From Sweltsa coloradensis (Eukaryota > Arthropoda > Insecta > Plecoptera > Chloroperlidae), in the NCBI GenBank assembly GCA_024449915.1, contig JAMZAV010000903.1:186001-250000 (forward strand): 64,000 bases of DNA, given 5' to 3'. Below the pieces are notes generated by a model, which was not told the origin of the DNA, did not search any database, and saw only the letters and a program-made list of their open reading frames with translations. The translations under genes and the position numbers were made by a program. Below, piece by piece: positions 52,401 through 56,865 of this stretch (positions are counted from its first letter, which is position 1; every line of letters starts with the position of its first letter).

Positions 52401-55400
52401 AGGCCTAAATCAAAAAAAAGAAAAAATCGCTGATTTTGCTCAAAGTAACAATATAGGCTAGAGCTTACCATGTAGACATACCGAAGCTCTTCCTCACAGT
52501 AACTTTCGGCGTATCATTAATGTCATAAAGTGTAATTTACGACGCATATATTCAACGCTTATAATAGGCAATTTGCATGAGATTTTTTAAATATTTTTTA
52601 AAGTTACTCAAATGATTCGGAACTCTTTCGGTTGGTGTGCTCCCCTATTATAACACAGTAAAAACACTAAAAAACAACTACAAATGAGAAATGAATAACT
52701 AATAAGTCAATAATAACGATGTAGTATCACTTAACACGCAGAAAATACACAATTCTATAAACTCGTATATTTCACCGTTTTCTGTCAGCCATCTTGTAAG
52801 TCTGTTGTACACTGTTGTTCACTCACTGCCAGTAAACTTACAATAATATAACTTTCATAATCTAAAATTTAATAATCACATTTTTGCTGTTATAGTAATA
52901 ATAAAAAAAAAAAAATTTAACGTCGCTATTTCAAACAAAAATACTTTCCGTTGAAAGTCCTTTTTTTTAAATAGTGACGTTAAAGGTTTTGTAGGTGGAG
53001 TATTTTTGTGAATAAAGTTGGTACGGAGTGAGTACAATGAAAGAGGAGTGAACTGCGCATGCCCTACACGACGACCTGTGCGAACAGTGACATCGCCGAA
53101 TATTTGTGTAAAATATGTATAAATTAATGAATAACATTGTATATTTTCATACCGTTTTCTATAAATTACATCATTAATAATGTGTTGATTTACATTTATT
53201 GCTCGTTTATATTTGTTTTTCAGTGTTTTTAGTGTAAAAAACTGTGTTATAATAGGGGAGCACACCAACCGAAAAAGTTCCGATGATTCTACATAGGCCT
53301 ATATGAACAGTTTCGAAACAAAATTTGAAGCACTTGATGTAAAAAAATAGTAGGCCTAGGCCTAATTAAAAATGTCGTTTCAAAAACGAAGTTTAAATTT
53401 TGCGCCAAAAGTGTGGCGTAATGAGGCCCTTATTAGCCACGGTCTTCCAAATACTGTGCAGTATAACGCAAAAATAATATCTAGAATGCCAAGTGCCTTG
53501 GATTATCTTTCTGCAATAATACAACAGGCTGCGGTAGCGCTGTTTTGACAAGCTCTCTCTGGACCACGTATCATCGCCCGTGTAGGGCCTAAATACGTCA
53601 TAATGGAATGACCAATGACAGCGTGTTTCACAATGTTCCAAAATACTACGCTTTAAGTCACAATAAACCATCTATGTCAAAACATTTAACATAAAATAAA
53701 CGCAATAGGGCTATTTGGATTCAGGACGATTTATTCTCTAGAGATAAATATGTTTAACAAATTCTAAAATTCATGCAAATAGCCTATAGGCCTACTAGGT
53801 ATAATACCTGTTTTTGACATTGAGTAGGCCTATTATTCCTACGCAACCCTGGGCATTCACAAGAAAAAAGTGAAATTGAAAAGATAGGTATAGCCTCCTC
53901 CAAAATAACCAGAACAAGGGTCCAAGACCTATTGTTTTCCACGAATGATCCACCAAAAGCACACAAAATTGCAGGCGGTGATACAATTGTGTAGGCTAAT
54001 TATGTAGTCTATTTAGAAGTAGGGCTTTAGGCCTATCAGAGAACTTGTTACCGTCCTACAACTTCTCAAGAAATAGGCCTAGGCCTAGAATCTTTTTAAG
54101 CTATGTAGGCCTATGCCATAGGCCCTACACATTTGATCTTCAGGACCCTAATCAAAAGAAGAGAGTAGGGCCTATATCAAATGAAATTTCTACGGCCTCC
54201 CAGACTGAATATTTAGCGGCTTAGCCTAGGCCTAGTTGAGGCATCTTCTCTTACCAATAAACTTTAGTTTGTTACCAAATGAGTTTAATTGTCTTTCACA
54301 GCCAATCAATCAGAGTAGGCCCTAGGTAGGCCTAACGTCCGAACCTTCGAGTAGGCCAACCGGTACCGTATGAAATTTAGGCTAGGGCTAGACTAGGCCT
54401 AGGCCCTAGGGGATCCTTTTGTGGTCAAAGTCCAAACTAGACCTATAGCCCTAGCCTAGGCCTAGACCTAAGAGAGCCCTTGACCTAGGCCGAGGTATGG
54501 GTACTTCTTCGGCTAGGGGGGTCCAACTTTTATACACTGTAACTGTAACGGAAAGGATTTCGGGTGCGCTCTTATCAAAAATGCCCTAGCGCGGCAGGTA
54601 ACTTTGGACCCCCCAACCAAAGAAGTTCCGGTAGGCCTACTCTTTCGGTTGGTATGGACAGTTTTTTTCATGTGTACCTACAGAACCTTTAACGTCGCTA
54701 TTTTAAATCTAAAGTACCTACAAAACCTTTAACGTCGCTATTTTAAATCTAAAGTACCTACAAAACCTTTAACGTCGCTATTTTAAATCTAAAGTAGGCC
54801 CTACCTACTGATCAAAAACTGTCCATAGTCCATACCAACCGAAAGAGTTCCTAGGTATGTAGGCTAGGGTCTAGGCCTAGGACCTTTGGGTTTCTAGTGC
54901 TTAGGCCTAGCTAGGTCTACCTAGGCCCTAAAGCCCAAAGATGCATCTGTGACAAAAGCAAAAAAATGACAAAGGCTGGCCTAGGTAGGGGGCTAGGGCC
55001 TAGGCCTACCTAGCACTAAGGGGGCTGGGAGTCTCCCGGTGGGGAATACGGCCTAGGGCTAGGCCCTAAGGCCACCGGGAGGCTCCAGACTAGGTGCTAG
55101 GTCGTAGCAAAGTCCTAGCTAGACCTTGGGCTAAGCCTAGGCCCTCCCGTAAGTCCAACATCTGTCTGCTCTCCGCTTACCTTTCTTCGGTAAGCCTCTT
55201 CCATACCCATTCCTTGGCCTCCGGCTGTTCTTCAAAGGCTTGGTAAATTGTACAACGGCTGGCAAACCATTCGTGACAGCATCTTTACTTGATTGCCTAA
55301 TAAGTCTTCTCGCCTTCTTCTTAATTCTACAATCAATGGCATTTACACCACTCATGGGCTCGAGCCCGAGAACACCGTTAACTTCTCCATTCATTTCGCC

Positions 55401-55466
55401 ATTTTGAGAATGTTCTGGCACGTCGATTTCGGTTTCGTGGCCGTTCATTATCTCCTGCTCCATCAT
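6632..55466 (-). CDS. PDCD4: PDCD4 (programmed cell death 4), six-exon gene, complete coding region
   Basis: Joined coding segments on the minus strand are 55466-55181, 13443-13184, 11001-10744, 8741-8532, 7804-7661 and 6835-6632. They total 1362 nt, giving 453 residues plus TGA. Every intron has GT...AG ends and the reading frame is kept throughout. Family knowledge: PDCD4 binds the helicase eIF4A through two MA3 domains, blocks cap-dependent translation, and shuttles between nucleus and cytoplasm. Seen here: a basic N-terminal region, the GRGLPKKG and GGKGVWG blocks typical of the family, a first MA3 domain (about residues 137-255), a second (about 305-425), and the C-terminal [11 protein letters not shown] motif. 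Human PDCD4 is 469 residues, so the length fits. The LDTP (residues 235-238) and LDVP (400-403) loops, which contact eIF4A in the human protein, are both present. Intron 1 is 41,737 bp; the others are 0.7-2.2 kb. 5' untranslated exons cannot be placed. Confidence 0.95.
6955..7040 (+). repeat. tRNA-derived SINE fragment
   Basis: It has a tRNA-like T-arm/B-box (GGGTTCAATCC) and then a tail CTTTTTTAATTTCTG. The tail is shared with the better preserved copies at 36066-36163 and 36201-36315. It lies in PDCD4 intron 5. The acceptor stem is not complementary, so it is not a working tRNA gene. Confidence 0.5.
7117..7450. mobile_element. Possible truncated hAT-type element
   Basis: TAGGGATGGGACGATG followed by repeated CCGATT motifs resembles known hAT-type ends. 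No matching right end or target duplication was found, so the right boundary is arbitrary. Confidence 0.3.
7661..7804 (-). CDS. PDCD4: PDCD4 coding exon 5 (second MA3 domain, middle)
   Basis: This exon is 48 codons, residues 339-386, with phase 0 at both ends. The acceptor is TGTCCATAG and the donor AGG|GTATGT. It begins [12 protein letters not shown], identical to the human segment, and continues through [18 protein letters not shown]. It is easily missed because it gives no long open reading frame of its own. Confidence 0.93.
8532..8741 (-). CDS. PDCD4: PDCD4 coding exon 4 (inter-domain linker and start of second MA3)
   Basis: This exon is 70 codons, residues 269-338, with phase 0 at both ends. 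The acceptor is TGTGCACCAG and the donor GAG|GTGGGT. It encodes [10 protein letters not shown] (human VDCVQARAAL), the glycine-rich linker DNVWGVGGG (human DSVWGSGGG), then [14 protein letters not shown], the opening helix pair of MA3-2. Confidence 0.95.
8988..10025. mobile_element. hAT-type element, 1038 bp, in PDCD4 intron 3
   Basis: The terminal inverted repeats are CAGTCTTGGGGA, flanked by a perfect 8-bp duplication AACAAACC (8980-8987 and 10026-10033). Subterminal GTAGCG / CGCTAC motifs are repeated at both ends. The core has CT-rich microsatellite (about 9255-9300). No transposase is visible. Confidence 0.9.
10744..11001 (-). CDS. PDCD4: PDCD4 coding exon 3 (most of first MA3 domain)
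   Basis: This exon is 86 codons, residues 183-268, with phase 0 at both ends. The acceptor is ATATTACAG and the donor AAG|GTTAGT. It encodes [10 protein letters not shown] (human GKASHREMTS), then [16 protein letters not shown], which carries the LDTP loop (Asp236) implicated in eIF4A contact in human PDCD4, then FISRAVADD and QSYKDK. This is the helical core of MA3-1. Confidence 0.95.
11078..12953. mobile_element. hAT-type element, 1876 bp, in PDCD4 intron 2
   Basis: The ends are CAGTGGCGAGGC and, inverted, CAGTGGGAGGC. A perfect 8-bp duplication ATGAAGAA flanks them (11070-11077 and 12954-12961). A Helentron-like element is nested inside (11871-12547). No transposase motifs are visible. 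Confidence 0.8.
11871..12547 (+). mobile_element. Helentron-like element, family 3, nested in the hAT element
   Basis: It ends in AACGC-loop-GCGTT-TC-CTAG followed by T, the same 3' terminus as the two more abundant families in this window. Its 5' part (GAGTTACGAGCGAAGCGAGC, then a T run and TTTGTATGTCTC) parallels their layout with different sequence. The 5' boundary is approximate. Confidence 0.55.
13184..13443 (-). CDS. PDCD4: PDCD4 coding exon 2 (linker and start of first MA3 domain)
   Basis: The acceptor TTCTTCAG lies just above 13443 and the donor ATG|GTATGT just below 13184. The exon completes the split glycine codon 96 and encodes residues 97-182. It contains the family block [10 protein letters not shown], then an acidic linker ending DPNYD (human KDPNYD), then the beginning of MA3-1 with [13 protein letters not shown] (human [13 protein letters not shown]). 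Entry is phase 2 and exit phase 0. The reading is unambiguous because both ends join neighbouring exons in frame and the human protein aligns across both junctions. Confidence 0.95.
13444..14819. other. PDCD4 intron 1, 3' part, no feature recognised
   Basis: Only short open frames occur (for example 13493-13729, 14129-14314 and 14460-14690), and none has a recognisable motif. Confidence 0.4.
14820..15480 (+). pseudogene. Non-LTR retrotransposon reverse transcriptase fragment, degenerate
   Basis: The plus strand encodes [19 protein letters not shown], where FADD corresponds to the YxDD catalytic box of the palm. Further on come [18 protein letters not shown], the FLG...W..H motif of LINE reverse transcriptases, and a [12 protein letters not shown] segment. 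A later [10 protein letters not shown] matches the FWG.s.h..kiF motif. Frame changes and stop codons separate these blocks, so it is dead. The clade (Jockey/CR1/I-like) is not assigned. A related tail (YNLVPK, then [11 protein letters not shown]) appears at 17820-17940. Confidence 0.75.
15900..17115. repeat. Repeated segment with GATGTCAGTCATCTCAGTGG, three copies
   Basis: Near-identical blocks occur at about 15903-16030, 16063-16091 continuing at 16817-16910, and 16978-17115. Each holds CACCGATGTCAGTCATCTC and then GGATTAGATGACCGGAAGC. The middle copy is split by the element at 16092-16816. Confidence 0.6.
16092..16816. mobile_element. hAT-like element, 725 bp, splitting a repeat copy
   Basis: It interrupts one copy of the local repeat. 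The flanks are GTGGCCAT (16084-16091) and TTGGCCAT (16817-16824), an 8-bp duplication with one mismatch. It has long G runs at the left. Its internal segment with CCTGCGGCGC and a GGGGGGCAGAGCCCCCC hairpin is shared with the element at 208-861 and the fragment at 43230-43475. Confidence 0.55.
17212..17830. repeat. Long foldback (palindromic) element, about 270-300 bp arms
   Basis: Starting at TATACCATAC and ending at GTATGGTATA, two arms mirror each other across a loop at about 17484-17535. The right arm carries a small extra insertion near 17762-17790. The arms are AT-rich but contain distinctive matched blocks such as AAAAGCTTGGTC / GACCAAGCTTTT. Confidence 0.8.
17831..21109. other. PDCD4 intron 1, no gene recognised
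   Basis: Remnants of a LINE reverse transcriptase C-terminus are possible at 17820-17940. A CpG-rich patch lies at 18300-18500. None of the open frames (for example 18152-18454, 19936-20277 and 20497-20697) has a recognised motif. Confidence 0.4.
21110..21858 (-). mobile_element. Helentron-like element, family 1, full-length copy
   Basis: Read on the minus strand it starts TGGATGAGCGTAGCG and ends GCGTTTTCCTAG. An inverted copy of the start lies just before the hairpin AACGC...GCGTT. It has an internal T run (about 21790) and tandem units of about 160 bp, each with TTCACAGAACC and CACCTACATGC motifs. Confidence 0.75.
21859..23438. other. PDCD4 intron 1, no feature recognised
   Basis: Short open frames only; nothing recognisable. 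Confidence 0.4.
23439..23584. repeat. Small foldback element with long C and G runs
   Basis: ACTTGTTCATTA...GGGACCCC at the left mirrors GGGGTCC...TAATGAACAAGT at the right. Inner arms GTAGGTTAGTG / CACTAACTTAC also pair. The C run near 23457-23476 is about 20 nt long. Confidence 0.6.
23585..24663. other. PDCD4 intron 1, no feature recognised
   Basis: Short open frames only; a G run lies at about 23729-23738. Nothing recognisable. Confidence 0.4.
24664..25487. mobile_element. Long foldback element, about 380-bp arms
   Basis: GAGTTGGGATA at the left mirrors TATCCCAACTC at the right. Arms 24664-25043 and about 25107-25487 match nearly base for base, with a loop of about 65 bp. The open frame running through 25420-25857 is a by-product. 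No clear target duplication was found and no protein was recognised. Confidence 0.85.
25488..26525. other. Intron 1 segment with tRNA-like fragment and microsatellite
   Basis: On the minus strand near 25848-25810 a TGGCTCATACGG / GGTTCGAAGC pair resembles tRNA A and B boxes, but the spacing is too short for a tRNA. A TTTA repeat followed by an AT repeat occupies about 26075-26122. Nothing else is recognised. Confidence 0.4.
26075..26122. repeat. Compound TTTA / AT microsatellite
   Basis: About six TTTA units followed by about eleven AT units. Confidence 0.9.
26526..26695 (+). repeat. AAGCCCCTG-rich repeat, copy 1
   Basis: About 165 bp with CCCTGTCTCCTAA near both ends, CTTCTAAGCCCCTG, and the palindrome AAGACTTTTAGTCTT or its equivalent. 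A second copy lies in inverse orientation at 36827-36995. Confidence 0.7.
27322..27808. repeat. Inverted repeat inside the family 2 element
   Basis: TTCTGACCAAGGAGG... AGACAGCATG (27319-27360) is mirrored by CATGCTGTCT...CCTCCTTGGTTCTGACC (27768-27810). Related sequence also appears at 50135-50215. Confidence 0.6.
27930..28135. repeat. Near-perfect palindrome, about 90-bp arms
   Basis: Arms 27930-28020 and 28040-28135 mirror each other (CACATGCACATTAAGG / CCTTAATGTGCATGTG at the outside). The sequence is the family 2 body in both orientations. This suggests a head-to-head duplication. Confidence 0.7.
28785..30635. mobile_element. TIR element, 1851 bp, rich in a CATTTGC(C/A)GTAA motif
   Basis: The ends ACTACACTGTTCAAAA are inverted, and similarity continues for about 40 bp (TCGTCAAATTACTGCAAATG). 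The interior holds many direct and inverted copies of a motif like TTTACTGCAAATG or CATTTGCCGTAAATTTACAG. A 105-bp direct repeat with TGATCATTTGCCG occurs near 30140-30340. No target duplication longer than TA was found. Superfamily unassigned. Confidence 0.7.
30636..32676. other. Intron 1 segment with element fragments
   Basis: A Helentron-like 3' end (AACAACGACTTTGGCGTT, then CTAG at 31451-31454) lies without its 5' part. A hAT-type end CAGTGGCGTAGCGG starts at 31901, but no right end was found. The 91-residue open frame at 32120-32395 is lysine-rich and unrecognised. Confidence 0.45.
32677..32944 (+). mobile_element. Helentron-like family 1 fragment with internal 33-bp duplication
   Basis: It matches family 1 from the GATTCCATTTCACTACACTG region to the first unit, then abuts the next copy. 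CGATTCCGGCTAAATTGATA with its following bases is duplicated in tandem at about 32767-32833. Confidence 0.65.
32946..33791 (+). mobile_element. Helentron-like element, family 1, full-length copy
   Basis: TGGATGAGCGTAGCGAGC at the 5' end and a hairpin plus GTTTTCCTAG at the 3' end, followed by T. A T run of about 45 nt lies after CCGGAATG. Internal units of about 160 bp start at about 33220. Confidence 0.78.
33834..34379 (+). mobile_element. Helentron-like element, family 1, 3' truncated
   Basis: Starts TGGATGAGCATAACGAGC. It runs through the first unit and then diverges, lacking the terminal hairpin. The next copy begins directly after it. Confidence 0.68.
34381..35200 (+). mobile_element. 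Helentron-like element, family 1, full-length copy
   Basis: TGGATGAGCGTAGCG at the 5' end. The inverted CGCTCATCCA lies before AACGC...GCGTT, and CTAG ends at 35200. Three internal units start near 34629, 34790 and 34953 (spacing 161 and 163 bp). Confidence 0.8.
35215..35285 (+). mobile_element. Helentron-like 3' end only
   Basis: GGCTCAATGCACCAATTACG, CTCATCCAACAACG, then GGCGTTTTCCTAG ending at 35285; the rest of the element is missing. Confidence 0.6.
35296..36063 (+). mobile_element. Helentron-like element, family 1 body with family 2-type 3' end
   Basis: Starts TGGATGAGCGTAGCG and carries family 1 units. It ends AACGCGCCTGAAAAAGCGTT then GCGAAGCTTCCTAG, the terminus seen in the family 2 copy at 28419. 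This may be a 3' end exchange. Confidence 0.72.
36066..36163 (-). repeat. tRNA-derived SINE copy
   Basis: On the minus strand it reads ATGGTTAAGACGCTCACCTGG, then a B-box-like GGTTTGAATCCC, then the tail GGGGCGAATTTTTTTAATTT. It is a partner of the plus-strand copy at 36201-36315. Confidence 0.6.
36201..36315 (+). repeat. tRNA-derived SINE copy
   Basis: It has A-box-like TGGTCTAGTAGT, B-box GGTTCGAATCCC at normal tRNA spacing, and a good T-arm (CCGGG/CCCGG). The acceptor stem pairs poorly and an A/T-rich tail follows. It is therefore a SINE head or tRNA pseudogene rather than a tRNA gene. Confidence 0.6.
36827..36995 (-). repeat. AAGCCCCTG-rich repeat, copy 2 (inverse)
   Basis: Reverse-complement match to 26526-26695 over about 165 bp, including GGTTTGTCTTCTTAGCCCCG and GGAGACAGGG. 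Confidence 0.7.
37159..38001. mobile_element. hAT-type element, 843 bp, with exact 8-bp duplication
   Basis: The ends are CAGTGGCGTCGGAAC and, inverted, CAGGCGCGTCGGAAC. The duplication is TCTCCCAT (37151-37158 and 38002-38009). Long G/C runs lie at both ends and a GGGGCTTCGCCCC hairpin near 37906-37922. No transposase. Confidence 0.88.
38010..40900. other. Intron 1 segment, no gene recognised
   Basis: A G-rich inverted repeat (GGTGTCTATGGGCGGGTGGG mirrored by CACCCACCC) lies at about 38715-38770. G or C runs lie at 38650 and 40228. Open frames at 39446-39787 and 39592-39957 overlap and match nothing I know. Confidence 0.4.
41399..42035 (+). mobile_element. Helentron-like family 2 copy in a smeared, low-quality-looking region
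   Basis: It aligns to the copy at 26777 (GATCTTGATGAAAA, then CAATCGAAGAAATATTTC) and ends near CTCAACGCGA. Many bases are replaced by their neighbour, lengthening homopolymers, so boundaries and sequence are unreliable. Confidence 0.5.
42085..42675 (+). mobile_element. Helentron-like element, family 2
   Basis: GGGCGAAGCGAAGACTTTAA at the left; GCTCATCCATCAACGCGACG then GCGTTTTCCAAG at the right, with CTAG changed to CAAG. The body (GGCATATGCGATCTTG) matches the copies at 26777 and 58617. Confidence 0.65.
43056..43173. mobile_element. Short hAT-type MITE, 118 bp
   Basis: CAGTGGCATAGGAAC at the left, CAGGCGTAGGAAC inverted at the right. The flanks GCAACAAA and GCAACAGT form a degraded 8-bp duplication. 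The core is mostly G and C runs. Confidence 0.65.
43230..43475 (-). repeat. hAT-related repeat fragment
   Basis: The minus-strand sequence matches the interior of the elements at 208-861 and 16092-16816 (GCACCAAATGCACTC, then the GGGGCAGAGCCCC type hairpin). Confidence 0.55.
43476..45445. other. Intron 1 segment, no gene recognised
   Basis: Open frames at 43695-43931, 44286-44471 and 44654-44890 have no recognised motif. A short TIR element lies at 44661-44796. Confidence 0.4.
44661..44796. repeat. Short TIR element (GGAACTTCTTC ends), 136 bp
   Basis: GGAACTTCTTCGG at the left mirrors AAGAAGAAGTTCC at the right, with a G run next to the left end. Similar ends occur at 54500-54630 and 52619-53281. 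No target duplication was seen. Confidence 0.5.
45446..46053 (-). mobile_element. Helentron-like element, family 1, shorter copy
   Basis: On the minus strand it starts TGGATGAGCGTAGCGAGC and ends GTTTTCCTAG. It has fewer internal units (608 bp overall). The inverted start and hairpin are intact. Confidence 0.76.
46054..47635. other. Intron 1 segment, no feature recognised
   Basis: No long open frame and no recognised repeat; several TAGGCCTA-type palindromes. Confidence 0.4.
47644..50124. mobile_element. hAT-type element, 2481 bp, with exact 8-bp duplication and a nested element
   Basis: The ends are CAGTGGCGTATCCA, inverted at the right, flanked by GGAACGTG (47636-47643 and 50125-50132). 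Near the left end a roughly 95-bp unit containing TTTTAGTAGATA and CACAGATTTTCACCAAAAT is repeated. The third copy is separated by the nested element at 47953-49948. No transposase frame. Confidence 0.9.
47953..49948. mobile_element. Nested TIR element, about 1996 bp, with repeated TGTCACACCCGCAACA
   Basis: GGCCATTCCATAG at the left mirrors CTATGGAATGGCC at the right, flanked by TTTTA on each side. The outer element's intact repeat unit shows the empty site (GGATTTTAGTAG). Seven copies of TGTCACACCCGCAACA or a close variant lie inside, five forward and two reverse. No coding frame was recognised. Superfamily unassigned. Confidence 0.75.
50220..50430 (+). mobile_element. Helentron-like family 1 internal fragment
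   Basis: About one and a half of the 160-bp units (TTCACAGGACC, ATATTCGTGTGAA, CTACATGCTTTATCC) without either terminus. The preceding 50135-50215 resembles the inverted-repeat sequence at 27322-27808. Confidence 0.6.
50436..51680 (+). pseudogene. Non-LTR retrotransposon ORF2 C-terminal remains
   Basis: The plus strand encodes [10 protein letters not shown], then [18 protein letters not shown], the thumb region of LINE reverse transcriptases. After a gap come [17 protein letters not shown] and W...RKKW, the usual C-terminal tail of these ORF2 proteins. Frameshifts separate the blocks (for example near 51450) and stops occur, so the copy is dead. The lineage differs from the one at 14820. Confidence 0.75.
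52088..52388 (+). repeat. Second LINE 3' end with AAATA-type tail
   Basis: It encodes a degraded copy of the same tail ([10 protein letters not shown]...GRPRKR). A 3' UTR follows, ending TTGTCCT...AATAGGATAGACG and a tandem AAATA tail. The 3' UTR matches 447-535. Confidence 0.7.
52619..53281. mobile_element. TIR element, 663 bp (GGAACTCTTTCGGTTGGTG ends)
   Basis: The inverted ends match for about 40 bp, through GTGTGCTCCCCTATTATAAC. The flanks AATGATTC and GATGATTC form a 7-8 bp duplication. The interior contains an inverted AACGTCGCTATTT / AAATAGTGACGTT pair, also used in the element at 54639-54851. Confidence 0.75.
53282..54499. other. Intron 1 segment dense in TAGGCCTA palindromes
   Basis: GGCCTA, TAGGCC and CCTAGG motifs recur every few tens of bases, most densely from 54000 on and continuing to 55140. 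The minus-strand open frame at 53393-53671 is not recognised. Confidence 0.5.
54500..54630. repeat. Short TIR element, 131 bp
   Basis: ACTTCTTCGGCTAGGGGGG at the left mirrors CCCCCCAACCAAAGAAGTTCC at the right, with GGTCCAAcTTT / AAcTTTGGACC matched just inside. Confidence 0.55.
54639..54851. repeat. TIR element with three tandem 40-bp units
   Basis: TCTTTCGGTTGGTATGGAC mirrors GTCCATACCAACCGAAAGA. Inside are three head-to-tail 40-bp units at 54674-54713, 54714-54753 and 54754-54793, each with CCTTTAACGTCGCTATTTT. They are near identical (one difference seen, in the first). Confidence 0.8.
55181..55466 (-). CDS. PDCD4: PDCD4 coding exon 1 (start codon, basic N-terminal region)
   Basis: This exon encodes residues 1-95 plus the first base of codon 96. 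Two ATGs are adjacent (55466 and 55463); the upstream one is taken, and the choice changes the protein by one residue. An acidic stretch comes first. A lysine/arginine-rich segment ([14 protein letters not shown]) follows, matching the human KAKRRLRKNSS region that carries the Akt/S6K Ser67 site and RNA-binding basic residues. The exon ends in GRGLPKKG, a PDCD4 hallmark, and its donor reads AAAG|GTAAGC (phase 1). The human DSGxxS phosphodegron that follows the basic stretch is not present; the residues there read SSKDAVTNG. The open frame extends past the donor for 15 further codons to 55137, but these are intronic. Confidence 0.92.
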
Positions 55467-55729
55467 GTTTAGCTACAGTCAGTCTTTAATATCACTCACA
55501 ATAAGAAGTCAGGTACACAAGCAAGTCTATCGGGTTAATTTAAAACCAATGTCACGGTGCACAGAGCAAAAACACAATATTTATATCAATTGGTAGTACA
55601 GCGTCCTCACAAAACTATGTTCAACAGCTTGACCATCCAACATCGACAACAGCAACTTTACGTCTCTGCGGCGCTGCGCTATGCGTGAAGCCGGTACGAG
55701 GCTACTTTGTTTGGATCGGTTTGTGATGA

Positions 55730-55735
55730 CACGTG
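55730..55735. promoter_or_regulatory. E-box CACGTG (USF/MITF/TFEB type)
   Basis: CACGTG sits inside TGACACGTGACT, a near-palindromic bHLH-Zip site, 6 bp from the NRF1-type site. Confidence 0.4.
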
Positions 55736-55741
55736 ACTAAA

Positions 55742-55753
55742 CGCGCATGCGCA
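55742..55753. promoter_or_regulatory. NRF1-type binding site
   Basis: CGCGCATGCGCA matches the NRF1 consensus YGCGCAYGCGCR. It lies about 280 bp upstream of the PDCD4 start codon. Confidence 0.6.
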
Positions 55754-55979
55754 GTAGTAACCCACAACGCAGTTTGTAAACAAATCCATCCTTGAACATG
55801 TACGGCGGTGGGGGAGCTGGGGAGCTATTCTTAAACAAAGAACGACGACAACATCACGTTTGTGGATGAGCTGGACGTAAATCCAAACAAAAAAAACTTA
55901 TCCCATAGCATGCCATGTTACAGTAGGTAAAGAAAATAGGTTTATAAAATGCCGTGCTCAGATGTTTGCGTGTTTTCAT

Positions 55980-56714
55980 AGGCGTGCGCGGGGATGGGGG
56001 GGGCGAGTGGACCTCGCCCCCCCCCCATTTTTCTGTTGTTCTGTGAAAAAATCATTACTTTGTTGAAGATTTTTTTAAATTTAATTAAATTAAATCAAAA
56101 ATTAACTTAAATTTTTAATTTCTTTAATTAATCGTAATTTTAAAAAAGGAAAAAATCGTAATATTGAAATTTCCATAAGAAATAATTACTCGATTGCGCA
56201 CAAATTTTACACGAATATATTAATTCATAAAATTAAGGTTCTGTGAAAAAATCATTATAATCGGATAAAGCATGAAGGTGTCAAAAGCCGAAGAAATAAA
56301 AAAATTCGTAAAGTTGCGATTTTCATAAGAAATAGTTTTTCGATTACGCTCAAATTTCACACGAATATATCAATTCATAAAATTAAGGTTCTGTGAAAAA
56401 ATCATAACAAACGGATAAGCATGTATGTAGGAGTAGGTGTTATAAGTCGAAGAAATTTTTTAAAAATCGTAAAATTGCGATTTTCATGAGAAATAATTTT
56501 TCGATTGCGCTCAAAAACGTGGCAGTTCATAGTTCAGAGATTTCGAAGGCCTCCATAAAATTTCATTGCATTCGGAGTATCGGTTTAGCCGGAATCGTGC
56601 TAACAGACACACAAAAATACAAAAAGAAAAAAAGAAAAGAAAAAAAAACATTCCGGATTTTTTTCTCCAGTGTAGTGAAAATGGAATCTTCGCTTCGCTC
56701 TCTACGCTCATCCA
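55980..56714 (-). mobile_element. Helentron-like element, family 1, 3' end replaced by a G/C-run repeat
   Basis: The minus-strand 5' end TGGATGAGCGTAGAG is at 56714. The units continue to about 56030, where the 3' hairpin should follow. Instead there is a GGGGGGGGCGAG / CTCGCCCCCCCC hairpin (about 55995-56027). Confidence 0.6.
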
Positions 56715-56865
56715 AAAAATTAAGAAATATCTTCTTAGTTTTCCGAAACTTTTCCTTTTTCTCTCATAATCCCTTCCTCTCAAATACGTTTTAAGCCCTC
56801 CCCCAAAAAGAAAAGTTAACCAAAAATTCTACTCCGGCGGCTACAGGGCTATAAATAATAAATAA

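Larger units (their letters stand above)
55467..55800 (-). promoter_or_regulatory. PDCD4: Probable PDCD4 promoter / 5' UTR region
   Basis: This stretch lies immediately upstream of the PDCD4 ATG. It is richer in CpG than the surrounding DNA between about 55600 and 55760. It contains a perfect NRF1-type palindrome and a CACGTG E-box, a combination common in TATA-less metazoan housekeeping promoters. The transcription start cannot be placed from sequence alone. Confidence 0.5.

Noticed and set aside
52619..53281. Assignment of this TIR element to the hAT superfamily
   Set aside because: The duplication is imperfect and the GGAAC end is not a typical hAT end, so the superfamily is left open.
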